Made by a program: the position numbers and the translations under genes
Assembly (NCBI GenBank): GCA_021802305.1
Contig: JAKAAD010000011.1
Location: 1-15,236 of the forward strand
From: a bacterium
GTDB taxonomy: Bacteria > Chlamydiota > Chlamydiia > Chlamydiales > Rhabdochlamydiaceae
DNA: 15,236 nt
Direction of reading: 5' to 3'
Shown: piece by piece, positions 6,118-13,482 of the stretch
Layout: each line of letters begins with the position of its first letter
Position numbering within the stretch: the stretch's first letter is position 1
The notes under the pieces: model-generated
Told to the model about the DNA's origin: nothing
Database searches by the model: none
What the model saw: the letters and a program-made list of their open reading frames with translations, nothing else

Positions 6118-7017
6118 CTAGTACTGCTTCAGTTTGTTGCGCAATGTGCGTACGCTAATGCCTAGCGCGCGAGCAGCCCTAGTGCGATTTTGCGCTTGTT
6201 TTGCAAGAGTTGCGAGGATCCAGCGTTTCTCTACTTCGTGAAGAGAGCAGGCATCAAAATGTACCCGTGGTCCTTCGAGTTGAAAGTGTTCTGGGCATAA
6301 GGCATCCCCAGAATGGAGAATCAAAGCGCGCTCAATGGCATTTCGAAGCTCGCGCACATTTCCTGGCCAAGGATAGTTGAGGAGAAACTCTTTCGCCGTA
6401 TCACTCAATTGTTTCAAGGGGATGTTATTTTCTAGAGAAAGTGTGTGCAAAAAGGATTCTGCCAAGGGAATGATGTCTTCCTTTCGTTCGCGAAGGGGAG
6501 AAAGAAAAAGGGGAATGACGTTGAGGCGATAGTAAAGGTCCTGACGTAGCTCTCCTTTTTCCAAAGAATCCTGGAGGAAACGATTCGTTGTCGAAATGAG
6601 CCTCACATCAACTGGAATAGTTTCCGTTCCACCGACGCGTTCAAATTCTCGTTCTTGAAGAACGCGAAGAAGTTTCGGTTGAAGTTCCAAGGGAATTTCC
6701 GTCACTTCATCGAGAAGGAGTGTTCCTTGATGCGCGCGTTCAAATCGACCACGCCTACGCTCCGTTGCTCCTGTAAAAGCTCCTCGCTCATGTCCAAAAA
6801 ATTCCGACTCGAGCAGGAGGGAAGGGACGGCGGCGCAGTTGATTTTGATGAAGGGTTTTTCGGCACGAGGGGATGCCTCATGAATCGCTTGGGCGATCAC
6901 TTCCTTGCCGGTGCCCGATTCTCCTACGATCAGCACGGAGGCATGACTTTTTGCAATTTTTTGCACATCGGCTACAATGCGCTGCATGGCATTACTACGA
7001 GCAATGAGATGGGGCAT
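6118..7017 (-). CDS. Sigma-54 activator (AtoC/CtcC/NtrC class) without receiver domain
   Basis: The 299-residue product has the AAA+ activator core and DNA-binding end of an NtrC-class protein: Walker A GESGTGKE at residues 32-39, the sigma-54-contacting loop GAFTGA at 79-84, Walker B GTLLLDE at 98-104, the LRQDLYYRLNVIPL and YPWPGNVRELRNAIERA blocks, and a Fis-type helix-turn-helix at the C-terminus (TRAARALGISVRTLRNKLKQ). It hydrolyses ATP to open sigma-54 promoters. Normally a receiver domain of about 120 residues precedes the core; here the frame upstream of the ATG at 7017 is open but encodes nothing like one and runs antisense to the lipoprotein gene. No sensor kinase gene is in the window. 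Chlamydial CtcC, as remembered, has a receiver domain, so loss or an atypical start is likely. No Shine-Dalgarno is visible. Confidence 0.88.
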   Translation of the reverse strand: MPHLIARSNAMQRIVADVQKIAKSHASVLIVGESGTGKEVIAQAIHEASPRAEKPFIKINCAAVPSLLLESEFFGHERGAFTGATERRRGRFERAHQGTLLLDEVTEIPLELQPKLLRVLQEREFERVGGTETIPVDVRLISTTNRFLQDSLEKGELRQDLYYRLNVIPLFLSPLRERKEDIIPLAESFLHTLSLENNIPLKQLSDTAKEFLLNYPWPGNVRELRNAIERALILHSGDALCPEHFQLEGPRVHFDACSLHEVEKRWILATLAKQAQNRTRAARALGISVRTLRNKLKQY

Positions 7018-7051
7018 GACTATTTTTCGGTATATATCGAGAAAGAAAAAT

Positions 7052-7291
7052 TTGCTAGTGCTCGCGAAGCAAATTTTTTTCCTGAATTTCGGCGTCAAAG
7101 TCACGGGGTTGGGGATGCTTGTTTGTTTGTCGAGCTGTGCAAATTGGAAAGAGTCAGAATTGAAAGAGCTCAAGGAAAAAAATGTCGTACAAGAACCTAT
7201 TGTGCGAAAACAGGGTGATGTGTGCATTCGCATAGAAAAACCTCTCCATCGAACACGCGATGCTTATCCATGGGAAAAAGAGAAACGATGA
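7052..7291 (+). CDS. Small putative lipoprotein translationally coupled to aconitase
   Basis: The product is about 79 residues. A hydrophobic N-terminus ends in a lipobox-like LSSC (the segment GLGMLVCLSSCANWKES), which predicts signal peptidase II cleavage and lipid attachment at that Cys. The mature part is short, charged and lysine/glutamate-rich (KESELKELKEKN) and ends in DAYPWEKEKR. Its TGA at 7289-7291 overlaps the aconitase ATG at 7288-7290 as ATGA, strong evidence of a translated upstream gene. The start is uncertain: TTG 7052 with GAGAAAG upstream is given, while ATG 7016 or ATG 6977 would overlap the divergent sigma-54 activator. No family is recognised. It lies antisense to the region where the activator's receiver domain would have been. 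Confidence 0.6.
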   Translation: MLVLAKQIFFLNFGVKVTGLGMLVCLSSCANWKESELKELKEKNVVQEPIVRKQGDVCIRIEKPLHRTRDAYPWEKEKR

Positions 7292-10110
7292 GAAAGAATC
7301 CTTTTCGTGCAGTAAAAGCATTGGGAGAAGATCCCGATCGCGCATTGTATTCGCTACCTGCATTTGCAGAAGAGACCAAGTGCGACATCTCTCGTCTTCC
7401 TTATACTGTGCGCATTATGCTCGAATCGCTCCTGCGCAATTGCGATGGGAAGAAGATTACGGAAAAAGATGTGCTGCGACTTGCGCATTGGGGGACGGAG
7501 AGAGGAGATGTACCCTTGATCGTCTCGCGCGTCATTTTGCAAGATTTTACTGGAGTTCCCCTTCTCGCTGATCTCGCTGCGATGCGAGATGCCATGGCGA
7601 GACAACACAAAAATCCGCAACAGATTGAACCCATCGTTCCTGTGGACCTCGTCATCGATCATTCTGTCCAGGTGGATCGCGCAGGCACCGAAGATGCGTT
7701 TCTCTTTAACTTGAAACTCGAATTTGAAAGAAATCGCGAACGTTATGCTTTTTTAAAATGGGGAGAACAGGCATTTGAAGCATTTAAAGTCGTACCGCCA
7801 GGCATTGGAATTGTTCATCAAGTCAATCTCGAACACATTGCTACCGTTGTCACAGAAAATAAAAAACAAGGATTACTTTATTTTGATACGCTTGTAGGAA
7901 CAGATTCGCATACGACGATGATCAATGGCCTAGGCGTTTTAGGTTGGGGAGTAGGGGGCATTGAGGCAGAAGCTGCCATGCTGGGCCAACCGATGTTTAT
8001 TCCTGTTCCGGAAGTCATTGGCTTTCATTTACATGGGAATTTGCAAGAAGGAGTCACAGCAACGGATCTTACTCTGCGCATTACGGAAATGTTGCGCAGA
8101 GAAAAGGTCGTAGATAAGTTTGTCGAATTTCATGGAGAGGGAACGGCGAGTCTTACCGTTGCCGATCGCGCAACCATTGCCAACATGTGTCCTGAATATG
8201 GGGCGACAGCTGCGTACTTTCCCGTTGATGAAAAGACATTGGAGTACTTGCGCATGACGGGGCGATCGGAAAAGCACATCCATGCAATTCGTTCGTATTT
8301 GCAAGCACAAAAGCTCTTTGGCGTGCCGCGGAAGGGTGAGATTGTCTATTCAAAACTTTTAGAGTTGCACTTGCAGGATGTTAAACCTTGTGTTTCTGGT
8401 CCAAAGAGGCCGCAAGATCGCATTGATTTGCAAGATGTTTCGCAAAAGTGGGAGCAATTATTTTCAGCTCCTGTGGGAGAAGGGGGATATGGGAAAAAGA
8501 GAGAAGAACTAGATAAAAGAGTGATTATTCACTCGGATGGTTCTTTTACGATGCGCGCACCTCATGCAATGGGAGGCGTCTCTTCTTTAAACGAAACTAC
8601 GCAAGGTAGGAATGAAGAAGAGATGGTGGGCAATCGACCTATAAGTACTTCTCTTGTGAACCCTGGATACGTTGCTGCACATCCTTCAGATATGGAGTTG
8701 CAGAATGGATCTGTCGTCATCGCAGCGATCACGAGTTGCACCAATACGAGCAATCCCGCAGTGATGCTCGGGGCAGGCCTTCTTGCAAAAAAAGCAGTCG
8801 AACGCGGTTTGAAAGTCAATCCGCTTGTAAAGACAAGCTTAGCTCCCGGTTCTCGCGTCGTAACTGACTACTTGGAAAAAGCGGGGCTACAAAAGTACTT
8901 AGATCAATTGGGCTTTCAGCTCGTTGCCTACGGATGTACGACGTGCATTGGAAATAGTGGCCCTCTCGATGAAACGATTGAAAAAGCGATCAAAGAGCAC
9001 GACATTGTTTCTGCATCAGTACTCAGCGGCAATCGCAACTTTGAAGCGCGCATCCATAGCTCTGTGCGGGCCAATTTTCTCATGTCTCCCGCACTTGTCG
9101 TTGCCTTTGCCCTGGCAGGTACCGTGAACATCGATTTGACCCAAGAGCCTTTGGGAAAAGATGGCAAAGGAAACCCTGTCTTTTTGAAAGATCTTTGGCC
9201 CACATCCCAAGAAATCCAAGAATGCATTGCAAAAGATGTGCAACCGAACATGTTTAAAAGCCGTTATGCACACATACTCAAAGACAATCCCATTTGGCAA
9301 GAAGTGCATGTAAAAAAGAGTGCGCAGTATGCATGGGACCCAGAAAGCACCTATATCCAACCCCCTCCCTTTTTTGAAGGATTCTCCAAGAAGCCTCCCA
9401 AAGAAAAAGAACTCAAAAAGATGCGCATTTTAGCCCTTTTTGGCGATTCTATTACGACAGATCACATCTCTCCTGCAGGCGCCTTCTCTCCCGATACTCC
9501 CGCAGGGAAGTATTTGCTTTCTCGCGGTGTAAAAAGAGAGGATTTTAATAGCTATGGAAGTCGAAGAGGAAATCACAACGTCATGGTACGGGGAACGTTT
9601 GGCAATGTGCGCATTCGCAACCACATGATCGAAGGCAAAGAAGGAGGATGGACGAAATGTTGGCTCAATGGCGAAGTTTTGCCCATCTTTGATGCTTGCA
9701 TGTTGTATGCAAGAGAAAAGGTGCCGTTGATTCTCTTTGCAGGAAAAGATTACGGCATGGGGAGCTCTCGCGATTGGGCGGCAAAAGGAACCTATCTTCT
9801 CGGCGTAAGAGTAGTTGTTGCTTCTAGTTTTGAACGCATTCATCGTTCCAATCTTGTGGGGATGGGGGTTCTTCCTTTGCAATTTCAAGAGGGGACAAGC
9901 TGGGAATCGCTCCAGCTCACAGGAGAAGAGGAAATTTCCCTGTTCGATGATGGGAAAAAGGAACCAATGCAAACCGTGACCTTAGACATTCATCGAGGAG
10001 AGAAAATAGAACGCGTGAAAGTCATTTCTCGCCTCGATTCCCCCATCGAAGTAGAGTATTATCTCCACGGAGGCATCTTGCCCTATGTGCTTAGGCAGCT
10101 TTTGGCATAA
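7288..10110 (+). CDS. acnA: Aconitate hydratase A
   Basis: The 940-residue protein is a complete AcnA/IRP-type aconitase, converting citrate to isocitrate in the TCA cycle with a [4Fe-4S] cluster. The three cluster ligands are present with the standard 66- and 3-residue spacing: C484 in ITSCTNTSN, C550 and C553 in YGCTTCIGNSG. Substrate-binding blocks are intact, including VGTDSHTTMINGLGVLGWG early on, GSRRGNHNVMVRGTFGN and GKDYGMGSSRDWAAKG in the C-terminal swivel domain. It is somewhat longer than the usual 890-900 residues, with extra length in the middle (about 370-440). ATG 7288 is chosen for overlap with the lipoprotein stop; ATG 7270 is an in-frame alternative. Pathogenic Chlamydia lack aconitase, so its presence points to an environmental lineage with a fuller TCA cycle. 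Confidence 0.97.
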   Translation: MRKNPFRAVKALGEDPDRALYSLPAFAEETKCDISRLPYTVRIMLESLLRNCDGKKITEKDVLRLAHWGTERGDVPLIVSRVILQDFTGVPLLADLAAMRDAMARQHKNPQQIEPIVPVDLVIDHSVQVDRAGTEDAFLFNLKLEFERNRERYAFLKWGEQAFEAFKVVPPGIGIVHQVNLEHIATVVTENKKQGLLYFDTLVGTDSHTTMINGLGVLGWGVGGIEAEAAMLGQPMFIPVPEVIGFHLHGNLQEGVTATDLTLRITEMLRREKVVDKFVEFHGEGTASLTVADRATIANMCPEYGATAAYFPVDEKTLEYLRMTGRSEKHIHAIRSYLQAQKLFGVPRKGEIVYSKLLELHLQDVKPCVSGPKRPQDRIDLQDVSQKWEQLFSAPVGEGGYGKKREELDKRVIIHSDGSFTMRAPHAMGGVSSLNETTQGRNEEEMVGNRPISTSLVNPGYVAAHPSDMELQNGSVVIAAITSCTNTSNPAVMLGAGLLAKKAVERGLKVNPLVKTSLAPGSRVVTDYLEKAGLQKYLDQLGFQLVAYGCTTCIGNSGPLDETIEKAIKEHDIVSASVLSGNRNFEARIHSSVRANFLMSPALVVAFALAGTVNIDLTQEPLGKDGKGNPVFLKDLWPTSQEIQECIAKDVQPNMFKSRYAHILKDNPIWQEVHVKKSAQYAWDPESTYIQPPPFFEGFSKKPPKEKELKKMRILALFGDSITTDHISPAGAFSPDTPAGKYLLSRGVKREDFNSYGSRRGNHNVMVRGTFGNVRIRNHMIEGKEGGWTKCWLNGEVLPIFDACMLYAREKVPLILFAGKDYGMGSSRDWAAKGTYLLGVRVVVASSFERIHRSNLVGMGVLPLQFQEGTSWESLQLTGEEEISLFDDGKKEPMQTVTLDIHRGEKIERVKVISRLDSPIEVEYYLHGGILPYVLRQLLA

Positions 10111-10200
10111 GACTATTTTCTTACTGTTGAGGGCGTTCTAACAATCCATTGGGAATGGCTCGCGCTTAAGGACTAGGGATAGTTTGCGAATCAGTTTGCA

Positions 10201-11214
10201 TTGATTTTATTTTTTTTTGTAATTATCGTTTTGTCTTATGTCTTATGGAATTTCCGTTTCATTAACATTTGGGGAAGCAAAAGGAAGAGTCTTTCCCGAG
10301 ACAACGCTGGATCTTCTAATAGTGTGGGGGCATTTCTCCCCGTTATCCCTCACGGATTTTCGAAAAAAGTAGGTGAGCTTTTTGTGAAGGGAAGTTTTTT
10401 TGTGCTAGCATCGCGGAATCTATACAAAGCGTACTCTCGCTCTTCTCCATCGATTCTCAGCCAAGCTATCGCTTGGGGAAGCACTGCCGCCTTCCTTTCG
10501 ACATGGCGATTACCACAAGGCGAAAGGGCTCTCTCTGGGCGATTAGGTCGCTTAGTGGAGCGCTGGAGAGGACCTCCCACGCCAGCACTACGCGCTCTAG
10601 AAGTTGCTTTTCATCAAATCCAGTCAGACCTTGCCTATGTGGGGTATAAAAACATCGTTTTAGGAGGAGCGCAAGCATTTAGTAATCTTTATCTTGAAGG
10701 GGCTAAAGTGCATGGGATCTATAATGCAACATGCCGCTTTGCTGCGGATCTATACCGCGTACGCAAAGAAGTGCACGGATACACTTCCTCTTCCTCTCAA
10801 AAGCTGATTGCACATTGGGAATCCCTTAGAAAGAGCGAGTATCAAGGGATCGTATGGGTAAACTGTTTTAGCGAGGGAGCGTTGGTCGTCTATAATGCTA
10901 TTCAGTTCTCTCCTTCGCAAGAATCGCAAAAGTGGATCCAAGAGCACATTGTCGTACACGCGTATGGAGGAGCGATCGTGGTTCCAAACAAGATCTGCAA
11001 GGATTCTAGCAACTACATAAGTACGGAAGATCACATCAGCAAATGGATGACCAGGAACGATCCCAATAAGAAGGAGATCCGATGGATTGAAGCAAAGCGG
11101 CCTCGGTGGGCAATTTTGCCAGACCATGCGTGGCTAAGTCCTAGCTACCATGCCACTAAAATGGAAGAAGGCATAAAGATGAAAAAATTAGAGGATGCGC
11201 ATGATCCACAATAG
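10201..11214 (+). CDS. Hypothetical membrane-anchored protein with possible serine-nucleophile motif
   Basis: The 337-residue reading frame starts at TTG with a single hydrophobic segment at residues 2-17 (ILFFFVIIVLSYVLWNF) followed by basic residues, typical of a signal anchor. There is no Met before about residue 280, so the start must be TTG or GTG, and no ribosome binding site is evident. Two features recall an alpha/beta-hydrolase: a strand-turn-helix GIVWVNCFSEGALVVYNAI with S224 in a C-F-S-E-G context, and a late DHAW. Between them lies HAYGGAIVVPNK. The canonical G-x-S-x-G is not met exactly, so catalysis is uncertain; chlamydial DUF687-type proteins are a possible relative but I could not confirm this. 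It overlaps the next gene by 14 bp and begins the four-gene accessory cluster. Confidence 0.6.
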   Translation: MILFFFVIIVLSYVLWNFRFINIWGSKRKSLSRDNAGSSNSVGAFLPVIPHGFSKKVGELFVKGSFFVLASRNLYKAYSRSSPSILSQAIAWGSTAAFLSTWRLPQGERALSGRLGRLVERWRGPPTPALRALEVAFHQIQSDLAYVGYKNIVLGGAQAFSNLYLEGAKVHGIYNATCRFAADLYRVRKEVHGYTSSSSQKLIAHWESLRKSEYQGIVWVNCFSEGALVVYNAIQFSPSQESQKWIQEHIVVHAYGGAIVVPNKICKDSSNYISTEDHISKWMTRNDPNKKEIRWIEAKRPRWAILPDHAWLSPSYHATKMEEGIKMKKLEDAHDPQ

Positions 11215-11866
11215 ACTCATCTATTTCCTGCTGATTCCTTGTGCGCTGTTTTGTTCTAAACTCATCACCGATGATGACAACAATCCCGCAAACTATGAAC
11301 GGATGGCTTACAAAATTACTCATCAAACTATTGAACAAATCCGCAGGGAAAAGCAACTGTTGTGCATGGGAACTGGTGGAAGCATGCCGCATGACGTGAG
11401 AAAGCTCTCCGTCAGTTTTATGTATCGGCAAAAAGAAGAATTGGACGTGCGGAGTGCAAGAGAGCTCATGGTATACATTGTGGACCTATACTTGGAGAAC
11501 ATCAATGCTGATAAGGAGTTAAGGCCCTACCTTCATGTCTACCCCTTTACTGCAGAAAATCTAGAAATTACCGTATTTATCGAGAAGCCCAACGGGAAAG
11601 AGGTAGATCCTGATAACCTCTATTGCATCTCTTTATGGAGGAACCTGGTGACCTATACCAAGCAACAAGGTCAACATATACGATGGAATATGGTTGAATC
11701 ATTTCCAACAACAGAAAGGCTAGCCCATGATCGTGCGCTGGCTTTTGCCGCAGCACAAACAGAAAGATGGGATAGATATGATTTTCGTGATCCCGACCAT
11801 ATTAAGAAAATGATAGCAAGGGACAAAGAAGTGCTCAAACAGGAAGAAAACGCATGCGTGCATTGA
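11201..11866 (+). CDS. Exported hypothetical protein, first of two related genes
   Basis: The 221-residue product starts with a signal peptide (NRLIYFLLIPCALFCSK); LFC at about 16-18 could be a lipobox. The mature protein has LLCMGTGGSM around 53-62, a hydrophobic-pattern helix ARELMVYIVDLYLENINAD, then RPYLHVYPFTAENLEITVFI and DNLYCISLWRNLVTY. The order (glycine-rich strand, long helix, YPF or HPF motif, strand with DP and aromatic residues) is shared with the next gene, so the two are diverged paralogues of a small exported family. ATG 11201 is preferred over ATG 11195 because GAGG at 11191-11194 is then six bases upstream. It overlaps the preceding gene by 14 bp and the following by 13 bp. 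Function unknown; envelope or host-interface location is inferred. Confidence 0.75.
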   Translation: MIHNRLIYFLLIPCALFCSKLITDDDNNPANYERMAYKITHQTIEQIRREKQLLCMGTGGSMPHDVRKLSVSFMYRQKEELDVRSARELMVYIVDLYLENINADKELRPYLHVYPFTAENLEITVFIEKPNGKEVDPDNLYCISLWRNLVTYTKQQGQHIRWNMVESFPTTERLAHDRALAFAAAQTERWDRYDFRDPDHIKKMIARDKEVLKQEENACVH

Positions 11867-12435
11867 TCATTGCTCTCATCAGCCTCTCTTTATACGTTCC
11901 GCTCTCATCAAGAGTAGCGCTAATGAATGAAAATGACGAAATGTTGAAAATAGGAGAAGAAGTAGCAGAGAGGAACCATATCCACTGCTTGCTCGCAACG
12001 TCGGGTAACGGCCATTACCGGCAAAGGGGACTGCGCTTTACATCTGACCAACAGCTTACCTTGGAAGAGGGAGAAAAATTGATTGCCCAGGTCGTTGCGG
12101 ATTTTATCGAACAAGTCATCCAAAACAAATCTCGGGAAGAGAATTGGTTAGAAACGACTTTCAAGAATTCCCCCGAGCATAAGGAAGAATATGACTTTGC
12201 CAATCATCCATTTGCATCTCGCTGGTTTTTTGTGCGCCTAGCCTTTTGGGATGCCAACGTAGAGCGCCCTCCATTTCCCTACATTGCTCAAATAGAAGTA
12301 GAGCACGACAAAGTGCAATTTTGCTATGCGGATCCTAAGACACAAAAGCTAAGCAAGCCTATTGAGAAAGATTTGCCGTCACTGTTGGCGAAATATGTAA
12401 TGCAAAAAAATGATTCAACCTCTGAAAGTAAATAG
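11854..12435 (+). CDS. Exported hypothetical protein, second of two related genes
   Basis: The 193-residue product begins with a cleavable-looking signal peptide (MRALIIALISLSLYVPLSS). It follows the plan of its upstream neighbour: a glycine-containing strand CLLATSGNGHY, an amphipathic helix EGEKLIAQVVADFIEQVI, a HPF motif in DFANHPFASRWFFVRLAFW that aligns with YPF in the other copy, and a final strand pair FPYIAQIEVEHDKVQFCYAD. Identity by eye is low, so this is an old duplication. ATG 11854 has AGGAAG seven bases upstream and overlaps the preceding gene by 13 bp. No enzymatic motif is seen. Likely periplasmic or secreted; no function assigned. Confidence 0.75.
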   Translation: MRALIIALISLSLYVPLSSRVALMNENDEMLKIGEEVAERNHIHCLLATSGNGHYRQRGLRFTSDQQLTLEEGEKLIAQVVADFIEQVIQNKSREENWLETTFKNSPEHKEEYDFANHPFASRWFFVRLAFWDANVERPPFPYIAQIEVEHDKVQFCYADPKTQKLSKPIEKDLPSLLAKYVMQKNDSTSESK

Positions 12436-12444
12436 CGGAAGTGT

Positions 12445-13344
12445 ATGAGTGTGTCATCAGTATCTGCAACCTCACCGAATTTGCTGGGAATAGCACCTGA
12501 AATCTGGCAGCACTACATATTCGCGGCTCTTCCACAGAAGGATTTGCAGAACGCAGCACTCGTTTGCAAAGTATGGGATACAATCATTAAAACCTTGCGC
12601 CCTACACCTAAAGAGGTGTTGATCTCTTTTTGGATCACGATTCACTGGGCAGTGATGCATACAGGGATTCATCGCAATGCATTTACAGGCAAAACCCGAG
12701 AAGCGATCGAACAAGAATATTCTGTTTGGTTACAAGGCAATAAAGCATTAAGTATAGTGTCCGATATTAATCATCACCCATTTCCTAAAAAATTAGTATT
12801 TGTCCCAAAAGAACTCTTGCAATTCGCGAATCTCAGGTCCTTAAGTCTTTCTTCCAATGAACTTGAAAAAAATCCCATAGAATTGTTGCAACTCAAAAAT
12901 CTTGAGTACATAAATCTTGCATATAATAAACTGAAGAAATTTCCCATAGAATTGCTAGGCTTACCACAATTATATTGGCTCAAGGTAAACAACAATTGCA
13001 TAGATGATTTCTCCAGTATCGGTTTCTTTACAAAAGTTCTATCGTTGATCCAATATGCTACCGCTATTTTCGCAAATTCATGGCCCACGATCCTCATGCA
13101 AAACCGCGCAGCTTCCACATTCAAGTTGGTGAGGATTGACATTTACAAGAATCCAGGGAACCGCCAATGGGAGAGAGTCACAAATGTTGCAGAAGTATTT
13201 TTTAGGTGTTTGGGTTACTTCATCATGAACTTTTATTTTTTATACTTTGGATTTGTGGTGTTGGTCGCGTCCGTTTGTTTGATCTCGGAACGGATGCAAA
13301 AGTGGAAGTTTTTGGCTATGCCAGCTTGTATCAAGTGCTCGTAA
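12445..13344 (+). CDS. F-box/leucine-rich-repeat protein with C-terminal membrane segment
   Basis: The 299-residue protein combines eukaryote-like modules. Residues about 13-50 match an F-box (LLGIAPEIWQHYIFAALPQ followed by DLQNAALVCKVWDTI), the Skp1-binding element of SCF ubiquitin ligases. Residues about 122-190 hold two to three leucine-rich repeats (LRSLSLSSNELEKNPIELL, LEYINLAYNKLKKFPIELL, LYWLKVNNNCI), probably for target binding. Near residues 254-281 a hydrophobic stretch (YFLYFGFVVLVASVCLI) could insert into a membrane. There is no Sec signal, so export would be by type III secretion, the usual chlamydial route. ATG 12445 has GGAA four to five bases upstream and lies 9 bp after the previous stop. 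The gene is A+T-richer than the core genes, hinting at transfer. Effector role is inferred. Confidence 0.82.
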   Translation: MSVSSVSATSPNLLGIAPEIWQHYIFAALPQKDLQNAALVCKVWDTIIKTLRPTPKEVLISFWITIHWAVMHTGIHRNAFTGKTREAIEQEYSVWLQGNKALSIVSDINHHPFPKKLVFVPKELLQFANLRSLSLSSNELEKNPIELLQLKNLEYINLAYNKLKKFPIELLGLPQLYWLKVNNNCIDDFSSIGFFTKVLSLIQYATAIFANSWPTILMQNRAASTFKLVRIDIYKNPGNRQWERVTNVAEVFFRCLGYFIMNFYFLYFGFVVLVASVCLISERMQKWKFLAMPACIKCS

Positions 13345-13349
13345 TATTT

Positions 13350-13383
13350 TTGACATGACTATCTACTGATCATCTGGTATACA
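13350..13383 (+). promoter_or_regulatory. Weak candidate promoter upstream of tRNA-Leu
   Basis: A perfect TTGACA lies at 13350-13355 and TATACA at 13378-13383, ten bases before the mature tRNA. The 22-bp gap is longer than the 16-18 bp preferred by the housekeeping sigma factor, so this pairing is uncertain; the -35 match may be chance. Confidence 0.3.
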
Positions 13384-13392
13384 TGTTCGCAT

Positions 13393-13476
13393 GCCGATGT
13401 GGCGGAACAGGCAGACGCGGTAGACTCAAAATCTACTCCTAGCAATAGGGTGCTGGTTCGATTCCAGTCATCGGCA
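13393..13476 (+). tRNA. tRNA-Leu (anticodon CAA)
   Basis: The cloverleaf is complete. The seven-base acceptor stem pairs GCCGATG (13393-13399) with CATCGGC (13469-13475), followed by discriminator A. The anticodon stem GTAGA/TCTAC encloses loop CTCAAAA, giving anticodon CAA that reads UUG. The T arm carries GGTTCGATTCC and the long variable arm (CCTAGCAATAGGG) marks it as a class II tRNA, as leucine requires. CCA is not encoded and must be added after transcription. It sits between the accessory cluster and the HAD phosphatase gene. Confidence 0.96.
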
Positions 13477-13482
13477 ATTTTT

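Noticed and set aside
6115..6124. GTACTAGTAC palindrome at the end of the sigma-54 activator gene as an operator
   Set aside because: A single ten-base palindrome at a gene's 3' end is compatible with chance and has no flanking support.
7018..7233. N-terminal extension of the sigma-54 activator up to 7233
   Set aside because: The open frame encodes no receiver-like sequence and lies antisense to a better-supported lipoprotein gene; homologous sequence starts at the ATG at 7017.
9430..9972. Minus-strand open frame opposite the aconitase C-terminal domain
   Set aside because: The plus strand encodes highly conserved aconitase motifs; the antisense frame resembles no family.
10145..10158. CCATT/AATGG hairpin after aconitase as a terminator
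   Set aside because: Short stem, G+C-poor and no T-run downstream; could occur by chance.
13399..13482. HAD gene frame extending back through the tRNA
   Set aside because: The upstream codons are the tRNA gene itself; the conserved protein starts at ATG 13483.
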